Notes: generated by a model from the letters alone, not told the origin. 64,000 bases of DNA from Paracoccus isoporae (GCF_900101865.1 NZ_FNAH01000006.1:1-64000); one strand, 5' to 3'. Shown: positions 9,566 to 17,724, numbered from the stretch's first letter. Numbers and translations are program-made.

Positions 9566-11049
9566 CAAATCTTCCCGTCCAGGGCGGCCACCGCCACCGA
9601 GGCCTGTTCCGCGTCGTCGAAGGGGAACACGTCGCTGCCGACGATCTGGCCGGTCTCGTGCCCTTTGCCCGCGATCAGCAGCGCATCACCCGGCTGCAAC
9701 GCATCGACGCCGCGCAGGATCGCCTCGGCCCGGTCGCCGACCTCGACGGCCTCGGCCCCGGCCCCGGCCATCACCTCGCCCCGGATCGACGCCGGATCCT
9801 CGGATCTCGGGTTGTCGTCGGTGACGATCACCAGATCGGCATGTTGGCGTGCCGCCTCGCCCATCAGCGGACGCTTGCCCCGGTCGCGGTCGCCGCCCGC
9901 GCCCAGCACCACGATGATCCGGCCCATCACATGCGGACGCAGAGATTGCAGCGCGGCGATCACCGCGCCGGGCTTGTGGGCGTAGTCGACAAACACGGCA
10001 GCACCATTCTCTCGCTGTGCGACAAGCTGCATCCGGCCCCGCACCGTGACCAGATCCGGCAGCGTGCCGATCACCGCGTCGGGCGCATCCCCCGATGCAA
10101 TCGCCAGCCCCGCGGCGGCCAGGACGTTCTCGGCCTGGAATCCGCCGATCAGCCTCAGCCGCGCCATATGGGTCTGCCCGCGCCAGGAGAAGCGCAGCTC
10201 CTGCCCGGTCGCGTCATATCGCTGCCCTAGGATGCGGAAATCGCATTCCTCCTGCTGACCGATGGTGATGACGGCCAGATCATGGTCCTGCGCGATCCGG
10301 GCCATCTGCCGGCCCCGCGCGCCGTCGATATTGATGACGGCCGTGCCACCCGCCTCGAGCGCGCGATTGAACAGCAGCGCCTTGGCGGCGAAATATTCGT
10401 CGAAATTCGCGTGATAATCCAGGTGGTCCTGGCTGAAATTTGTGAAAGCACCGGCCAGCAGTTCCACCCCGTCCAGCCGGCGCTGATCCAGCCCGTGCGA
10501 GGACGCCTCCATCGCGGCATGGGTCACCCCGTTCGCTGCCGCCTCGGACAGGACGCGATGCAGCGTCACCGGCTCGGGCGTGGTATGGGCCAGCTTGGCC
10601 TCATAATCGCCCTGCACCCCCATCGTGCCCAGGCTGATGGCCTTGTGGCCGAGCGCCTGCCAGATCTGGCGGGTGAAGCTGGCGACGGAGGTCTTGCCGG
10701 ACGTCCCGGTCACGGCCACCACCGTCTCGGGCTGCCGCCCGAACCACAGCGCGGCAGCGCCGGCCAGGGCCGCGCGGGGATCCTCGACGACGATCAGCGC
10801 GCCGTCCCAGCCGCGCAATTGCTCCGCGGCAAGCGCCGCCCCGGCCGCATCCGTCAGCACCGCCGCCGCATCCATGCGCAGCGCATAGGGGATGAACTCG
10901 CCGCCATGAATGGCAGAGCCGGGCAGCGCCGCGAACAGATGCCCCGGCTTCAAATTGCGGCTGTCGACCGACATCCCGGTGATTTCCGGGTCCCGGCCGC
11001 CGACTGCGTTCAGCCCCAGCCGGGACAGCCGCTTGACGCCTTGCTGCAT
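9565..11049 (-). CDS. murE: UDP-N-acetylmuramoyl-tripeptide synthetase (meso-diaminopimelate-adding)
   Basis: A 494-residue Mur ligase adding the third residue of the stem peptide. The ATP loop is VTGTSGKTSVASF. The substrate motif DDNPRSEDP contains DNPR, which marks enzymes specific for meso-diaminopimelate rather than lysine, matching a Gram-negative wall and the presence of dapE at 56547. It starts 10 bp after ftsI and overlaps murF by one base. Confidence 0.94.
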   Translation of the reverse strand: MQQGVKRLSRLGLNAVGGRDPEITGMSVDSRNLKPGHLFAALPGSAIHGGEFIPYALRMDAAAVLTDAAGAALAAEQLRGWDGALIVVEDPRAALAGAAALWFGRQPETVVAVTGTSGKTSVASFTRQIWQALGHKAISLGTMGVQGDYEAKLAHTTPEPVTLHRVLSEAAANGVTHAAMEASSHGLDQRRLDGVELLAGAFTNFSQDHLDYHANFDEYFAAKALLFNRALEAGGTAVINIDGARGRQMARIAQDHDLAVITIGQQEECDFRILGQRYDATGQELRFSWRGQTHMARLRLIGGFQAENVLAAAGLAIASGDAPDAVIGTLPDLVTVRGRMQLVAQRENGAAVFVDYAHKPGAVIAALQSLRPHVMGRIIVVLGAGGDRDRGKRPLMGEAARQHADLVIVTDDNPRSEDPASIRGEVMAGAGAEAVEVGDRAEAILRGVDALQPGDALLIAGKGHETGQIVGSDVFPFDDAEQASVAVAALDGKI

Positions 11050-11059
11050 GATCTCTCCG

Positions 11060-12868
11060 TCACTCGTTCACGGCGAGCTTTACCTTAGTTTCGGGTGGCG
11101 CTTCAATCACGGGCAGCGGCTTGGTGCCGACCGGGCGCAGCCCCAGCACCGGGGCAAGGCGGGCGATCACGTCGGCCGCGACCGGCACGGCGGTCGCACC
11201 GGCCACCCGGCTCTCGCCGCCGCCGAGCACCGCGGTGGGCTCGTCCAGCGTGACGACCAGCACGTATTTCGGATCGTCATAGGGGAAGACGGCGGCGAAA
11301 TTCGCGACCACACGGTTGTCGTAATAGCCGCCGCCGGGGCGCGGCTTGTCCGCCGTGCCGGTCTTGCCGGCGATCTCGTAGCCCTCGACATTGCCCGATC
11401 GCGCCGTGCCGCGTTCGACCACCTGACGCAGCAGGCCCAGCGACAGCTTCGCCGCCTGCGGCGAGACGATCTGTTCGCCCGCCGCCCGCTTGCGGCCATG
11501 GACCAGCGTGGGCGAGACCTTGCGCCCGCCATTGGCCAGCGTGGCATAGGCCGCGGCCAGGTGCAGCGGGCTGGCGGCCAGCCCGTGACCGAAGCTGACC
11601 GTCGCCGCCGTCACCGCCGGCCAACGCTCCGGCACGATCGGCCGGCCGGTGGGGGCCTCGACCATTTCCAGGCTGGTGGGATCGAAGAACCCCATCTCGT
11701 CCAGGAATTCCTTCTGCCGGTCGACGCCGATCATCTGCGCGATCCGCACCGTGCCGACATTCGAGGATTTCACGATGATATCGGTCACCGACAGGCTGGG
11801 GCCGTAATTGTGATAGTCGTTGATCTTGTATTTGCCGATCTTCATCGGGCTGCGCGAATTGATGTGGGTGTTGGGGTTGATGAGCTTGAGATCCATCGCC
11901 TGCGCGACCGGGAAGATCTTGAAGGTCGAGCCCAGCTCGTATTGCCCCTGCACCGCGCGGTTGAACAGCGGGCTGTCCGACGGATCGCCCTTCAGCGCCG
12001 GGCGCGGCCGGTCATTGGGGTTGAAATCCGGCAGGCTGGCCATGGCGACGATCTCTCCGGTCTCCACCTCCATCAGGATCCCCGCCGCACCCCTGGCGTT
12101 CAGGCGGCGCATGCCGGAATCCAGCACCTCCTCCATCGCCGATTGCGCGGTCAGGTCGATGGACAGGGTCAGCGGCGCGCCCTCGTTGGCCGGGTTGCGC
12201 AGCCAGCCGTCGAAGGCTTTCTCCACCCCTGCCGTGCCGATCACCTCGGCGCTGTTGACCCCCTCCGCGCCGAAGCCAGAGCCGCCGAGGATATGGCTTG
12301 CGATCCGCCCATTGGGATAGAGCCGCATCTCGCGCGGGCCGAAGAGCAGGCCGGGCTCGCCGATGTCATGCACCGCCTGCATCTGTTCGGGGCTGATCTT
12401 CTTCTTGATCCAGATAAACTTGCGCTTGTCATTGGTCAGATCCTTGACCAGCCTTTCATGGTCCAGATCGGGGAAGATCTTCGCCAGCGCATCCGCCGCG
12501 CCCTTGCCATCCACCATCTGATGCGGCTGCGCATAGAGGCTGTGGGTCAGCATGTTCGTCGCCAGCACCCTGCCCTTGCGGTCGGTGATATCGGCCCGCT
12601 GGCTGAGGATCTGCGCCCCCGTCGCCTGCACCCTCGGCTCGGACGGATCAGAGGAGGCAAGCGCGCCCATGCGGAACCCGACCGTGCCAAACGCCGCCAG
12701 AAACCCGAGCGCCATCAGCACCAGCCGCCCCTCGGCCCGCTTGCGGGCGCGGTCCTGGATCTCGGCATGGCGCCGGGCGCGGTTCTCGGCCTCGATCGCG
12801 TCGGGATCCTGCCCGGTTTCCCGGGCGCGGAGGATGCGGGCCAGCGGGCGCAGGGGGATGCGGATCAT
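11060..12868 (-). CDS. ftsI: Division-specific D,D-transpeptidase (penicillin-binding protein 3)
   Basis: A 602-residue class B PBP that cross-links septal peptidoglycan. An arginine-rich cytoplasmic tail is followed by one membrane helix (about 49-67), a dimerisation domain, then the transpeptidase domain with S314-T-F-K317, S368-S-N370 and K502-T-G504. The start at 12868 overlaps the ftsL stop by one base (TGATG). The frame remains open upstream to 13459 but that part is the shadow of ftsL and rsmH. Confidence 0.94.
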   Translation of the reverse strand: MIRIPLRPLARILRARETGQDPDAIEAENRARRHAEIQDRARKRAEGRLVLMALGFLAAFGTVGFRMGALASSDPSEPRVQATGAQILSQRADITDRKGRVLATNMLTHSLYAQPHQMVDGKGAADALAKIFPDLDHERLVKDLTNDKRKFIWIKKKISPEQMQAVHDIGEPGLLFGPREMRLYPNGRIASHILGGSGFGAEGVNSAEVIGTAGVEKAFDGWLRNPANEGAPLTLSIDLTAQSAMEEVLDSGMRRLNARGAAGILMEVETGEIVAMASLPDFNPNDRPRPALKGDPSDSPLFNRAVQGQYELGSTFKIFPVAQAMDLKLINPNTHINSRSPMKIGKYKINDYHNYGPSLSVTDIIVKSSNVGTVRIAQMIGVDRQKEFLDEMGFFDPTSLEMVEAPTGRPIVPERWPAVTAATVSFGHGLAASPLHLAAAYATLANGGRKVSPTLVHGRKRAAGEQIVSPQAAKLSLGLLRQVVERGTARSGNVEGYEIAGKTGTADKPRPGGGYYDNRVVANFAAVFPYDDPKYVLVVTLDEPTAVLGGGESRVAGATAVPVAADVIARLAPVLGLRPVGTKPLPVIEAPPETKVKLAVNE

Positions 12869-13257
12869 CACTGTTGCTCCTGTTCGGACGGGGTCGGATC
12901 GGCGTCGGTGATGGCGCCGTCCGTGGGCGGGACGAAATTCTCGGGCCGCCGCGGCGGGTATTTCACCGGCGGCGGCGGATAGTCGATGCTGCGGCTGCCG
13001 ACGAACTGGTCTGCGGTGATCGGCGCGAGGTTCAGCCGGTCGGCATTCAGCGCCACCAGTTCGCGCAGCCGCGCCGGGCGGTTCAGATAGGCCCATTCCG
13101 CGCGCAGCACGACCAACTCCTCGCGCAGCCCGGCGATGTCGGACTGGACGTCTTCCATCTCGTTGAGCGCATCCTGCGTGCGGTAATTCTCGCGGTAAGC
13201 CCAGAAGGCCAGCGACATCACCACCATGGCGACCAGCAGATACAGAACCGGCCTCAT
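12868..13257 (-). CDS. ftsL: FtsL-type divisome protein
   Basis: A 129-residue single-pass membrane protein: helix at about residues 3-20, then a heptad-like coiled coil ([33 protein letters not shown]) and a proline-rich tail. FtsL joins FtsB and FtsQ to activate septal wall synthesis. Sequence conservation in this family is low, so position between rsmH and ftsI is the main support, with matching size and architecture. It overlaps rsmH by 4 bp. Confidence 0.82.
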   Translation of the reverse strand: MRPVLYLLVAMVVMSLAFWAYRENYRTQDALNEMEDVQSDIAGLREELVVLRAEWAYLNRPARLRELVALNADRLNLAPITADQFVGSRSIDYPPPPVKYPPRRPENFVPPTDGAITDADPTPSEQEQQ

Positions 13258-14246
13258 TTCCGCCCGCCTTTCTGCGGCAGGCGCGGCAGGGCAATAGACC
13301 CCGGGTCGATGTCGCGGGCGGGCGCCTCGGTGCGGATGCCGACGCGCAGAAAGGCGCTGCGGGAACGCGGGTTCGCCGCAAGCTCCGCCTCATCCGCGCC
13401 GATGGCGCGGCGTGTGGGCAGGGTGAAGGTCGGCGCCGCGACCTCTTCCACCGGGGCATGGCGCGACCCGCCGCCCGCCGTGGCCGCGCGCGATTGCAAA
13501 AAGCGTTTCACCACCCGGTCCTCCAGCGAATGGAAGCTGACCACGGCGAGCGCGCCGCCGGGTTTCAGCGCCCGCTCCGCCGCCGCCAGACCGGCGGCAA
13601 GCTGGCCGAATTCGTCATTCACCCAGATGCGGATCGCCTGGAAACTGCGCGTCGCGGGATGGCTCTGACCCGGCTTGGCGCGCGGCAATTGGCTGGCGAC
13701 GATCTCGGCCAGCTCTGCCGTCGTCCGCAGCGGACGCGCCGCGACGATCGCTTTCGCGATCCGGCGCGACGCGCGCTCCTCGCCATAGTGATAGAGCACA
13801 TCCGCGATCTCGGTCTCATCGGCCGCATTCAGCAGATCGGCCGCGCTCGGCCCGTCGCCGCCCATGCGCATGTCCAGAGGACCTTCGCGCAGGAACGAAA
13901 AACCCCGCTCGGCCTGATCGAGCTGCATGGAGCTGACGCCCAGATCCAGCACCACGCCGTCGAGCGGCTGCGATGCCAGCCGGTCGAGATCGGAGAACGT
14001 CCCTTCGACCATCTCCAGCCGGTCGCCGTATTGCCCGGCCCAATCCGCCGCCATCGCAAACACGGTCGGATCCCGGTCAATCCCGATGACCCGCGCTGCG
14101 CCCGCCTCCAGCAGATGCCGCGCATAGCCGCCCGCTCCGAAGGTGCCATCGACCCAGACGCCTTCGACCGGCGCGACCGCCCGGATCAGCGGCGCGATCA
14201 GGACCGGGATATGGGGATCTGTGGCGGGGCTGCCGGGCGCGGCCAT
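13254..14246 (-). CDS. rsmH: 16S rRNA (cytosine(1402)-N4)-methyltransferase
   Basis: A 330-residue SAM-dependent enzyme (formerly MraW) that methylates C1402 in the ribosomal P site. The opening [13 protein letters not shown], the SAM motif [33 protein letters not shown] and the late [13 protein letters not shown] are hallmark blocks. It lies 3 bp after mraZ and overlaps ftsL by 4 bp. Confidence 0.95.
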   Translation of the reverse strand: MAAPGSPATDPHIPVLIAPLIRAVAPVEGVWVDGTFGAGGYARHLLEAGAARVIGIDRDPTVFAMAADWAGQYGDRLEMVEGTFSDLDRLASQPLDGVVLDLGVSSMQLDQAERGFSFLREGPLDMRMGGDGPSAADLLNAADETEIADVLYHYGEERASRRIAKAIVAARPLRTTAELAEIVASQLPRAKPGQSHPATRSFQAIRIWVNDEFGQLAAGLAAAERALKPGGALAVVSFHSLEDRVVKRFLQSRAATAGGGSRHAPVEEVAAPTFTLPTRRAIGADEAELAANPRSRSAFLRVGIRTEAPARDIDPGSIALPRLPQKGGRK

Positions 14247-14249
14247 GGC

Positions 14250-14765
14250 CTAGCCCTCTTGCGGTGCTTGGGCTGGCCCGGCCGACAGGAAGCTGCGCGG
14301 ATCGAAATCGGCGGGGAACTGCGCCATGAACTCCTGCAACGTGCCGCTGGCCTCCGAGTAATTCCCCGGGTTCCAGACCTCGATGAAATCGCCTTTCGAG
14401 GTGAAGAACGCCTCGCTCTCCAGCCCGACCTTGTCGCGCAGCTTCTGCGGCAGCACCAGCCGGCCATCGGTGTCGATCTCGGCCTCGGTGGCGGTGCCGT
14501 TCATCAGGGTTTCCAGCCACAGGCGCTGCTGCGAGCCGCGCGGCAGGGCGTCGATTTCCCGGTCGATCCGATCGGCCGCCTCGACCGTATAGAATTCCAG
14601 TTTCTTCCAGCTTTCGGGACCGTAAACCACGATCAGACGGGTGCGGTCCGAGGGCTTCCAGTCGGGATCGCCGGCCTCGAAGATACGGCGGAACCGGGCC
14701 GGGATCGACATGCGACCCTTGCCATCCACCTTGACCTCTTCAGAGCCTCTGAACTTGCGCGCCAC
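14250..14765 (-). CDS. mraZ: Transcriptional regulator MraZ
   Basis: A 171-residue protein with two SpoVT/AbrB-like repeats: KVDGKGRMSIPARFR near the start and EIDTDGRLVLPQKLR near residue 100. MraZ forms rings, binds phased TGGGN-type direct repeats and represses its own division operon. The GTG at 14765 is favoured because AAAGG lies 7 bp before it and MARKFRG fits the family; a TTG at 14771 adds two residues but would place that purine run too close. A predicted operator lies at 15037. Confidence 0.92.
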   Translation of the reverse strand: MARKFRGSEEVKVDGKGRMSIPARFRRIFEAGDPDWKPSDRTRLIVVYGPESWKKLEFYTVEAADRIDREIDALPRGSQQRLWLETLMNGTATEAEIDTDGRLVLPQKLRDKVGLESEAFFTSKGDFIEVWNPGNYSEASGTLQEFMAQFPADFDPRSFLSAGPAQAPQEG

Positions 14766-14812
14766 CGGCAAGCCTTTCCTACGATCCCGTCACTCCCCTT
14801 CCGGCCGCCCGG

Positions 14813-14854
14813 AAAAGAAAGGCGGACCGGGCCGCTGCCACCGCCCGATCCGCC
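14813..14854 (-). terminator. Intrinsic terminator inside the mraZ leader (attenuator)
   Basis: On the minus strand GGCGGATCGGGC (14854-14843) pairs with GCCCGGTCCGCC (14832-14821), 11 Watson-Crick pairs and one G-U, with a 10-nt loop, then TTTCTTTT (14820-14813). It lies between the predicted promoter and mraZ, only 48 nt before the start codon, so the division operon needs read-through or anti-termination. Confidence 0.78.
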
Positions 14855-15034
14855 GCCCTCGTTCCCATCTCTGGGTCCCGCGTCCGACGCGGGCCGGTTC
14901 CTGGTGTCACCTTGGGGGAGGTGCTGCTCACACGCTTGGAACCGTCGTCTTCGGATGCGGGTGCCTGTATGAAGCCTTTGTCGCCTTCGGGGTCTTGAGC
15001 GCCCCTTGTGCCCGTCTCCGTGACCTTGTGATGC
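14813..15034 (-). ncRNA. UpsM-like leader sRNA upstream of mraZ
   Basis: The stretch from the predicted start near 15034 to the terminator ending at 14813 would give an RNA of about 220 nt. Rhodobacter sphaeroides makes UpsM, an sRNA of about 200 nt, by partial termination in the mraZ 5' leader; location, size and 3' terminator agree here. Internal structure includes a perfect hairpin CCCGCGT/ACGCGGG (14877-14893) and a longer GGTTCC/GGAACC stem (14898-14945). No long ORF fits the segment. Primary-sequence similarity to UpsM was not tested. Confidence 0.6.
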
Positions 15035-15036
15035 CA

Positions 15037-15061
15037 TGGGATTTTATGGGACGCAATGGAA
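15037..15061. promoter_or_regulatory. Predicted MraZ operator overlapping the mraZ -10 box
   Basis: On the plus strand TGGGA (15037), TGGGA (15047) and TGGAA (15057) recur at exactly 10-bp intervals with 5-bp spacers, the arrangement described for MraZ binding sites. On the minus strand TAAAAT (15046-15041) lies between the first two repeats and matches the sigma-70 -10 consensus at five of six positions; the -35 is weak. Binding here would block the promoter, fitting autorepression. Confidence 0.62.
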
Positions 15062-15203
15062 AATCACGGGCAAGGCACGAAGCCCGGCCGGCGAGGGCCC
15101 GTGAACTATTCGTGAACATCAGAGCACCGGCGCGGCGATCCGAGCAAATTTGGGCAGGACGGTAGCAAATCATACCAAATATGGTGCTGCACTCGCAGCA
15201 TAA

Positions 15204-15382
15204 TCCCAGTCCCAGAAATTCCCAAAAAAGCCGGCTCAACCGGTCGAGTGCGCCGGATTCCTGCCCGACGGCCGCGCGAGACCCGGCGGAATCACGGCGA
15301 GTCACGGCGGAGTGATTCGGGTTTCGCGGCTGTTTCCCACGCTTTCCCAGTTCTACGCGCAGATCGTTCCCGGAATTTCCCG
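15204..15382 (-). promoter_or_regulatory. Additional TGGGA-type repeat clusters, opposite orientation
   Basis: Reading toward mraZ: CGGGA at 15382 and 15372, TGGGA at 15349 and 15339, TGGGA at 15224, 15214 and 15208 (first base of each). Within clusters the spacing is 10 bp except for the last pair. They lie between mraZ and chrA and may be further MraZ sites or degenerate copies. A possible promoter (TTGGGA, 17 bp, TATGCT) overlaps the cluster at 15204. Confidence 0.35.
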
Positions 15383-15567
15383 GTCCACCAACCCGGCCGC
15401 ATCGCTGTCGGCAGAATGTCACGGAACTGCCACGACAATCTGCGAGATGACGCGTCACGCGAAATCGTTGAAGATGACCGGATGACCGTTCGCAGCTTAT
15501 TCAGCCCTGCCGCAGGGCCGATCGTCTGCCCTGCTCGTCGCCTCTCGCGCGCTGCTGTGGTGGCGGC

Positions 15568-16764
15568 ATGAGCGGCGCGCCGTCCGGCGGGCATGCCGGA
15601 GAGGTGTTCCGGGCGTTCCTGAAACTCGGCCTCACCTCCTTCGGCGGTCCCGTCGCGCATCTGGGGTATTTCCGCGAGGAATTTGTCATTCGGCGCAAAT
15701 GGCTCAGCGACGACTCCTATGCCGAGCTGATCGCGCTGTGCCAGTTCCTGCCCGGCCCGGCCTCCTCGCAGGCGGGGTTCGCGATCGGTCTGATGCGCGG
15801 CGGCTGGTGGGGGGCGCTTGCCGCGTTTACCGCCTTTACCCTGCCCTCGGCATTGCTGTTGCTGGTCTTCGGCCTGTCGGCTGCGGCGGTGTCCGGGCCG
15901 GTGGCGACGGGGGCGCTCGGCGGGCTGAAGATCGTGGCGGTCGCGATCGTGGCGCAAGCGGTCTGGGGCATGTCGCGGCAACTCTGCCCCGACGCTGCGC
16001 GCGCGGGGATCGCGGTTCTGTCCGTGGCGCTGATCGCGTTTCTGCCCGGCGCGGCGGGCATGATCGCCGCGATTGTCGCGGGTGCCGTAGCCGGGCTGGC
16101 GCTGCCGCGCGGGAGTGCGGAGCCGGGCGCGGCGGCGCTGCACATGCCGGTCACGACCGGCGAGGGATGGGCGGCCTTGCTGGCGTTTTGCGGGCTGTTG
16201 CTGCTGCTTCCGCTGCTGGCGGTTTGGTCGCAGGGATTCGCGGTGATCGACAGCTTCTACCGGGCGGGTGCGCTTGTCTTCGGGGGCGGGCATGTTGTGC
16301 TGCCGCTGCTCGAATCAGGGGTGGTGGCGCCGGGCTGGGTGACGCCGGATGCCTTCCTTGCCGGATACGGCGCGGCGCAGGCGGTGCCGGGGCCGCTTTT
16401 CACCTTCGCGGCCTATCTGGGCGCGGTCCTGGGACCGGAGCCGAACGGCATCGCGGGCGCGACTCTGGCGCTGATCGCCCTGTTCTTGCCGGGTTTCCTG
16501 CTGCTGATCGCGGTGATTCCGTTCTGGAACCGGGTCCGCCGGATCAACGCGATTCGCGCCGGGTTGCGGGGGGCCAACGCGGCGGTGGTGGGGGTGCTGG
16601 GGGCGGCGCTGTATATGCCGGTATTCACCTCCGCTATCTCGGATATGCGGGATTTCAACCTGGCCCTTGCCTGTTTCGTGGCGCTGAGCGTCTGGAATCT
16701 GCCCTCCTGGGCGGTGGTGATCCTGGGCGCGACGGGCGGGGTTGCGCTGACGCTGATCGGCTGA
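15568..16764 (+). CDS. chrA: Chromate transporter family protein
   Basis: A 398-residue, two-domain CHR-superfamily membrane protein. The N-half signature GLTSFGGPVAHLGYFREEFV and LCQFLPGPASSQAGFAIG is repeated in the C-half as GALVFGGGHVVLPLLE and GYGAAQAVPGPLFTFAAYLGA, showing the internal duplication of long-chain ChrA proteins with about 10-12 helices. Family members export chromate or take up sulfate-like anions; the true substrate here is unproven. The start ATG at 15568 has only a weak ribosome site. It is transcribed divergently from mraZ. Confidence 0.9.
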   Translation: MSGAPSGGHAGEVFRAFLKLGLTSFGGPVAHLGYFREEFVIRRKWLSDDSYAELIALCQFLPGPASSQAGFAIGLMRGGWWGALAAFTAFTLPSALLLLVFGLSAAAVSGPVATGALGGLKIVAVAIVAQAVWGMSRQLCPDAARAGIAVLSVALIAFLPGAAGMIAAIVAGAVAGLALPRGSAEPGAAALHMPVTTGEGWAALLAFCGLLLLLPLLAVWSQGFAVIDSFYRAGALVFGGGHVVLPLLESGVVAPGWVTPDAFLAGYGAAQAVPGPLFTFAAYLGAVLGPEPNGIAGATLALIALFLPGFLLLIAVIPFWNRVRRINAIRAGLRGANAAVVGVLGAALYMPVFTSAISDMRDFNLALACFVALSVWNLPSWAVVILGATGGVALTLIG

Positions 16765-17157
16765 GCCGGCGCAAGCGCGAACGTCACCGCTTAAATGTCA
16801 CCGGGCGCGGCGTGAGCGGGGCCGATCGAGCATCGTCGCGACCGAAATCGCGCGGGTGCGGCCGACACGTCGAGACGCGGCGTCACACGGAACCTGATGG
16901 CGCTTGAAGTCGTGCGCGGCGGCCCGTTTCGGCCCGCGGACAGCGAAACCTGCCCAAAACGTCAGGTTTCCTGCCGCTTCACCGCGGTCATTTGCGACAT
17001 TTCAACTACAAGTCTCTCACATTGTTGAGAGATCATGCACCTGTCTTGCACTTGCTGCATAGCAGCATTGCCGCATTATTCGTTGTGCAATCGCAGCATT
17101 GGGGCCATCTTCATCCCAACGACGCGGATGGGCCGCATCGTTAGACCAGACCGAAAG
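16765..17157. other. Intergenic region before the DUF1127 gene
   Basis: About 390 bp with no convincing gene. It contains an inverted repeat GAAACCTG/CAGGTTTC (16945-16952, 16963-16970) that may end chrA transcription, and a second, TCTCTCA/TGAGAGA (17013-17019, 17026-17032). The second half is visibly more AT-rich than its surroundings, as expected for a promoter region. Confidence 0.55.
17082..17110 (+). promoter_or_regulatory. Candidate heat-shock-type promoter of the DUF1127-sRNA operon
   Basis: GTTGTGC (17082-17088), 15 bp, then GCCATCT (17104-17110) resembles the RpoH pattern (TTG-type -35, CCATNT -10). In R. sphaeroides the equivalent operon is driven by RpoHI/RpoHII. The match is partial and the call is tentative. 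Confidence 0.28.
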
Positions 17158-17172
17158 ATGAGCGATAGACAC

Positions 17173-17397
17173 ATGGCTGCGACGAACACACTGACCCACA
17201 CCGCCCGCGACGACCGCGCTGCAGGCACCGGCCTCATGGGGATGATCGTGCGCCTGCAAGAGGCACGCGCGCGCCGCGCCGTCTACCGCCAGACCGTTGC
17301 GGAGCTGAACAGCCTGTCGAGCCGCGAACTGGACGATCTGGGCATCCACCGCAGCATGATCACCCGGATCGCCCACGAAGCGGCCTGGGGCAAGTAA
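17173..17397 (+). CDS. DUF1127 protein (CcaF1-like), likely RNA-binding
   Basis: A 74-residue basic protein. Its second half (EARARRAVYRQTVAELNSLSSRELDDLGI... repeated as shorter blocks) is the DUF1127 domain, with the conserved ELxxLSxRELxDLGI pattern and Arg-rich flanks. In Rhodobacter sphaeroides the DUF1127 protein CcaF1 is encoded just before the CcsR sRNAs, binds RNA and affects sRNA maturation. Here the sRNA array begins 8 bp after the stop with no terminator between, so one transcript is expected. ATG 17173 is preferred because DUF1127 proteins usually begin close to MAxxNT; ATG 17158 adds five residues. Confidence 0.85.
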   Translation: MAATNTLTHTARDDRAAGTGLMGMIVRLQEARARRAVYRQTVAELNSLSSRELDDLGIHRSMITRIAHEAAWGK

Positions 17398-17405
17398 GAA
17401 CGCGA

Positions 17406-17480
17406 ATACCCGACCCTTCCTCCTCCCTGGGTCCGGGTTGCGGCGGCACCTCCCCTCCTCCTCCCTGGAGGTGCCGCCAA
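17406..17480 (+). ncRNA. CcsR/cuckoo-type sRNA, unit 1
   Basis: Begins with ATAC. Hairpin 1: ACCCGACCC (17408-17416) with GGGTCCGGGT (17429-17438), one bulge. Hairpin 2: GGCGGCACCTCC (17442-17453) with GGAGGTGCCGCC (17467-17478), a perfect 12-bp stem. Both loops carry CCTCCTCCC (17419-17427 and 17457-17465), complementary to Shine-Dalgarno sequences. Confidence 0.85.
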
Positions 17481-17484
17481 CCAG

Positions 17485-17564
17485 ATACGACGGGACCGAT
17501 CCTCCTCCCCGGTCCTGTTGGTGCAAGCGGGCCCTCGCCCTCCTCCTCCCTGCGAGGGCCCGCT
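17485..17564 (+). ncRNA. CcsR/cuckoo-type sRNA, unit 2
   Basis: Begins with ATAC. Hairpin 3: GACGGGACCG (17489-17498) with CGGTCCTGTT (17510-17519), two G-U pairs. Hairpin 4: GCGGGCCCTCG (17527-17537) with CGAGGGCCCGC (17553-17563), perfect. CCTCCTCCC in both loops (17501-17509, 17542-17550). Confidence 0.85.
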
Positions 17565-17573
17565 GAACACCGG

Positions 17574-17645
17574 ATACGTCAGCCCGACCTCCTCCCCGGG
17601 TGAGACGTTTGCGATGCGGGCGCCTCCTCCCTGCCTGCGTCGCAC
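17574..17645 (+). ncRNA. CcsR/cuckoo-type sRNA, unit 3
   Basis: Begins with ATAC. Hairpin 5: ACGTC-A-GCCCG (17576-17586) with CGGGT-GA-GACGT (17597-17608). Hairpin 6: TGCGATGCGGGC (17610-17621) with GCCTGCGTCGCA (17633-17644), two G-U pairs. CCTCCTCCC in both loops (17588-17596, 17623-17631). Confidence 0.82.
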
Positions 17646-17648
17646 CCC

Positions 17649-17720
17649 ATACCCGGCCCTCCTCCTCCCTGAGGCCGGGGACAGCGATGCAGGCGTCTCC
17701 TCCTCCCTGCCTGTATCGCA
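17649..17720 (+). ncRNA. CcsR/cuckoo-type sRNA, unit 4
   Basis: Begins with ATAC. Hairpin 7: CCCGGCC (17652-17658) with GGCCGGG (17673-17679). Hairpin 8: GCGATGCAGGC (17684-17694) with GCCTGTATCGC (17709-17719), one G-U pair. CCTCCTCCC in both loops (17661-17669, 17699-17707). Its second hairpin closely resembles that of unit 3, pointing to a recent duplication. Confidence 0.82.
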
Positions 17721-17724
17721 ACCC

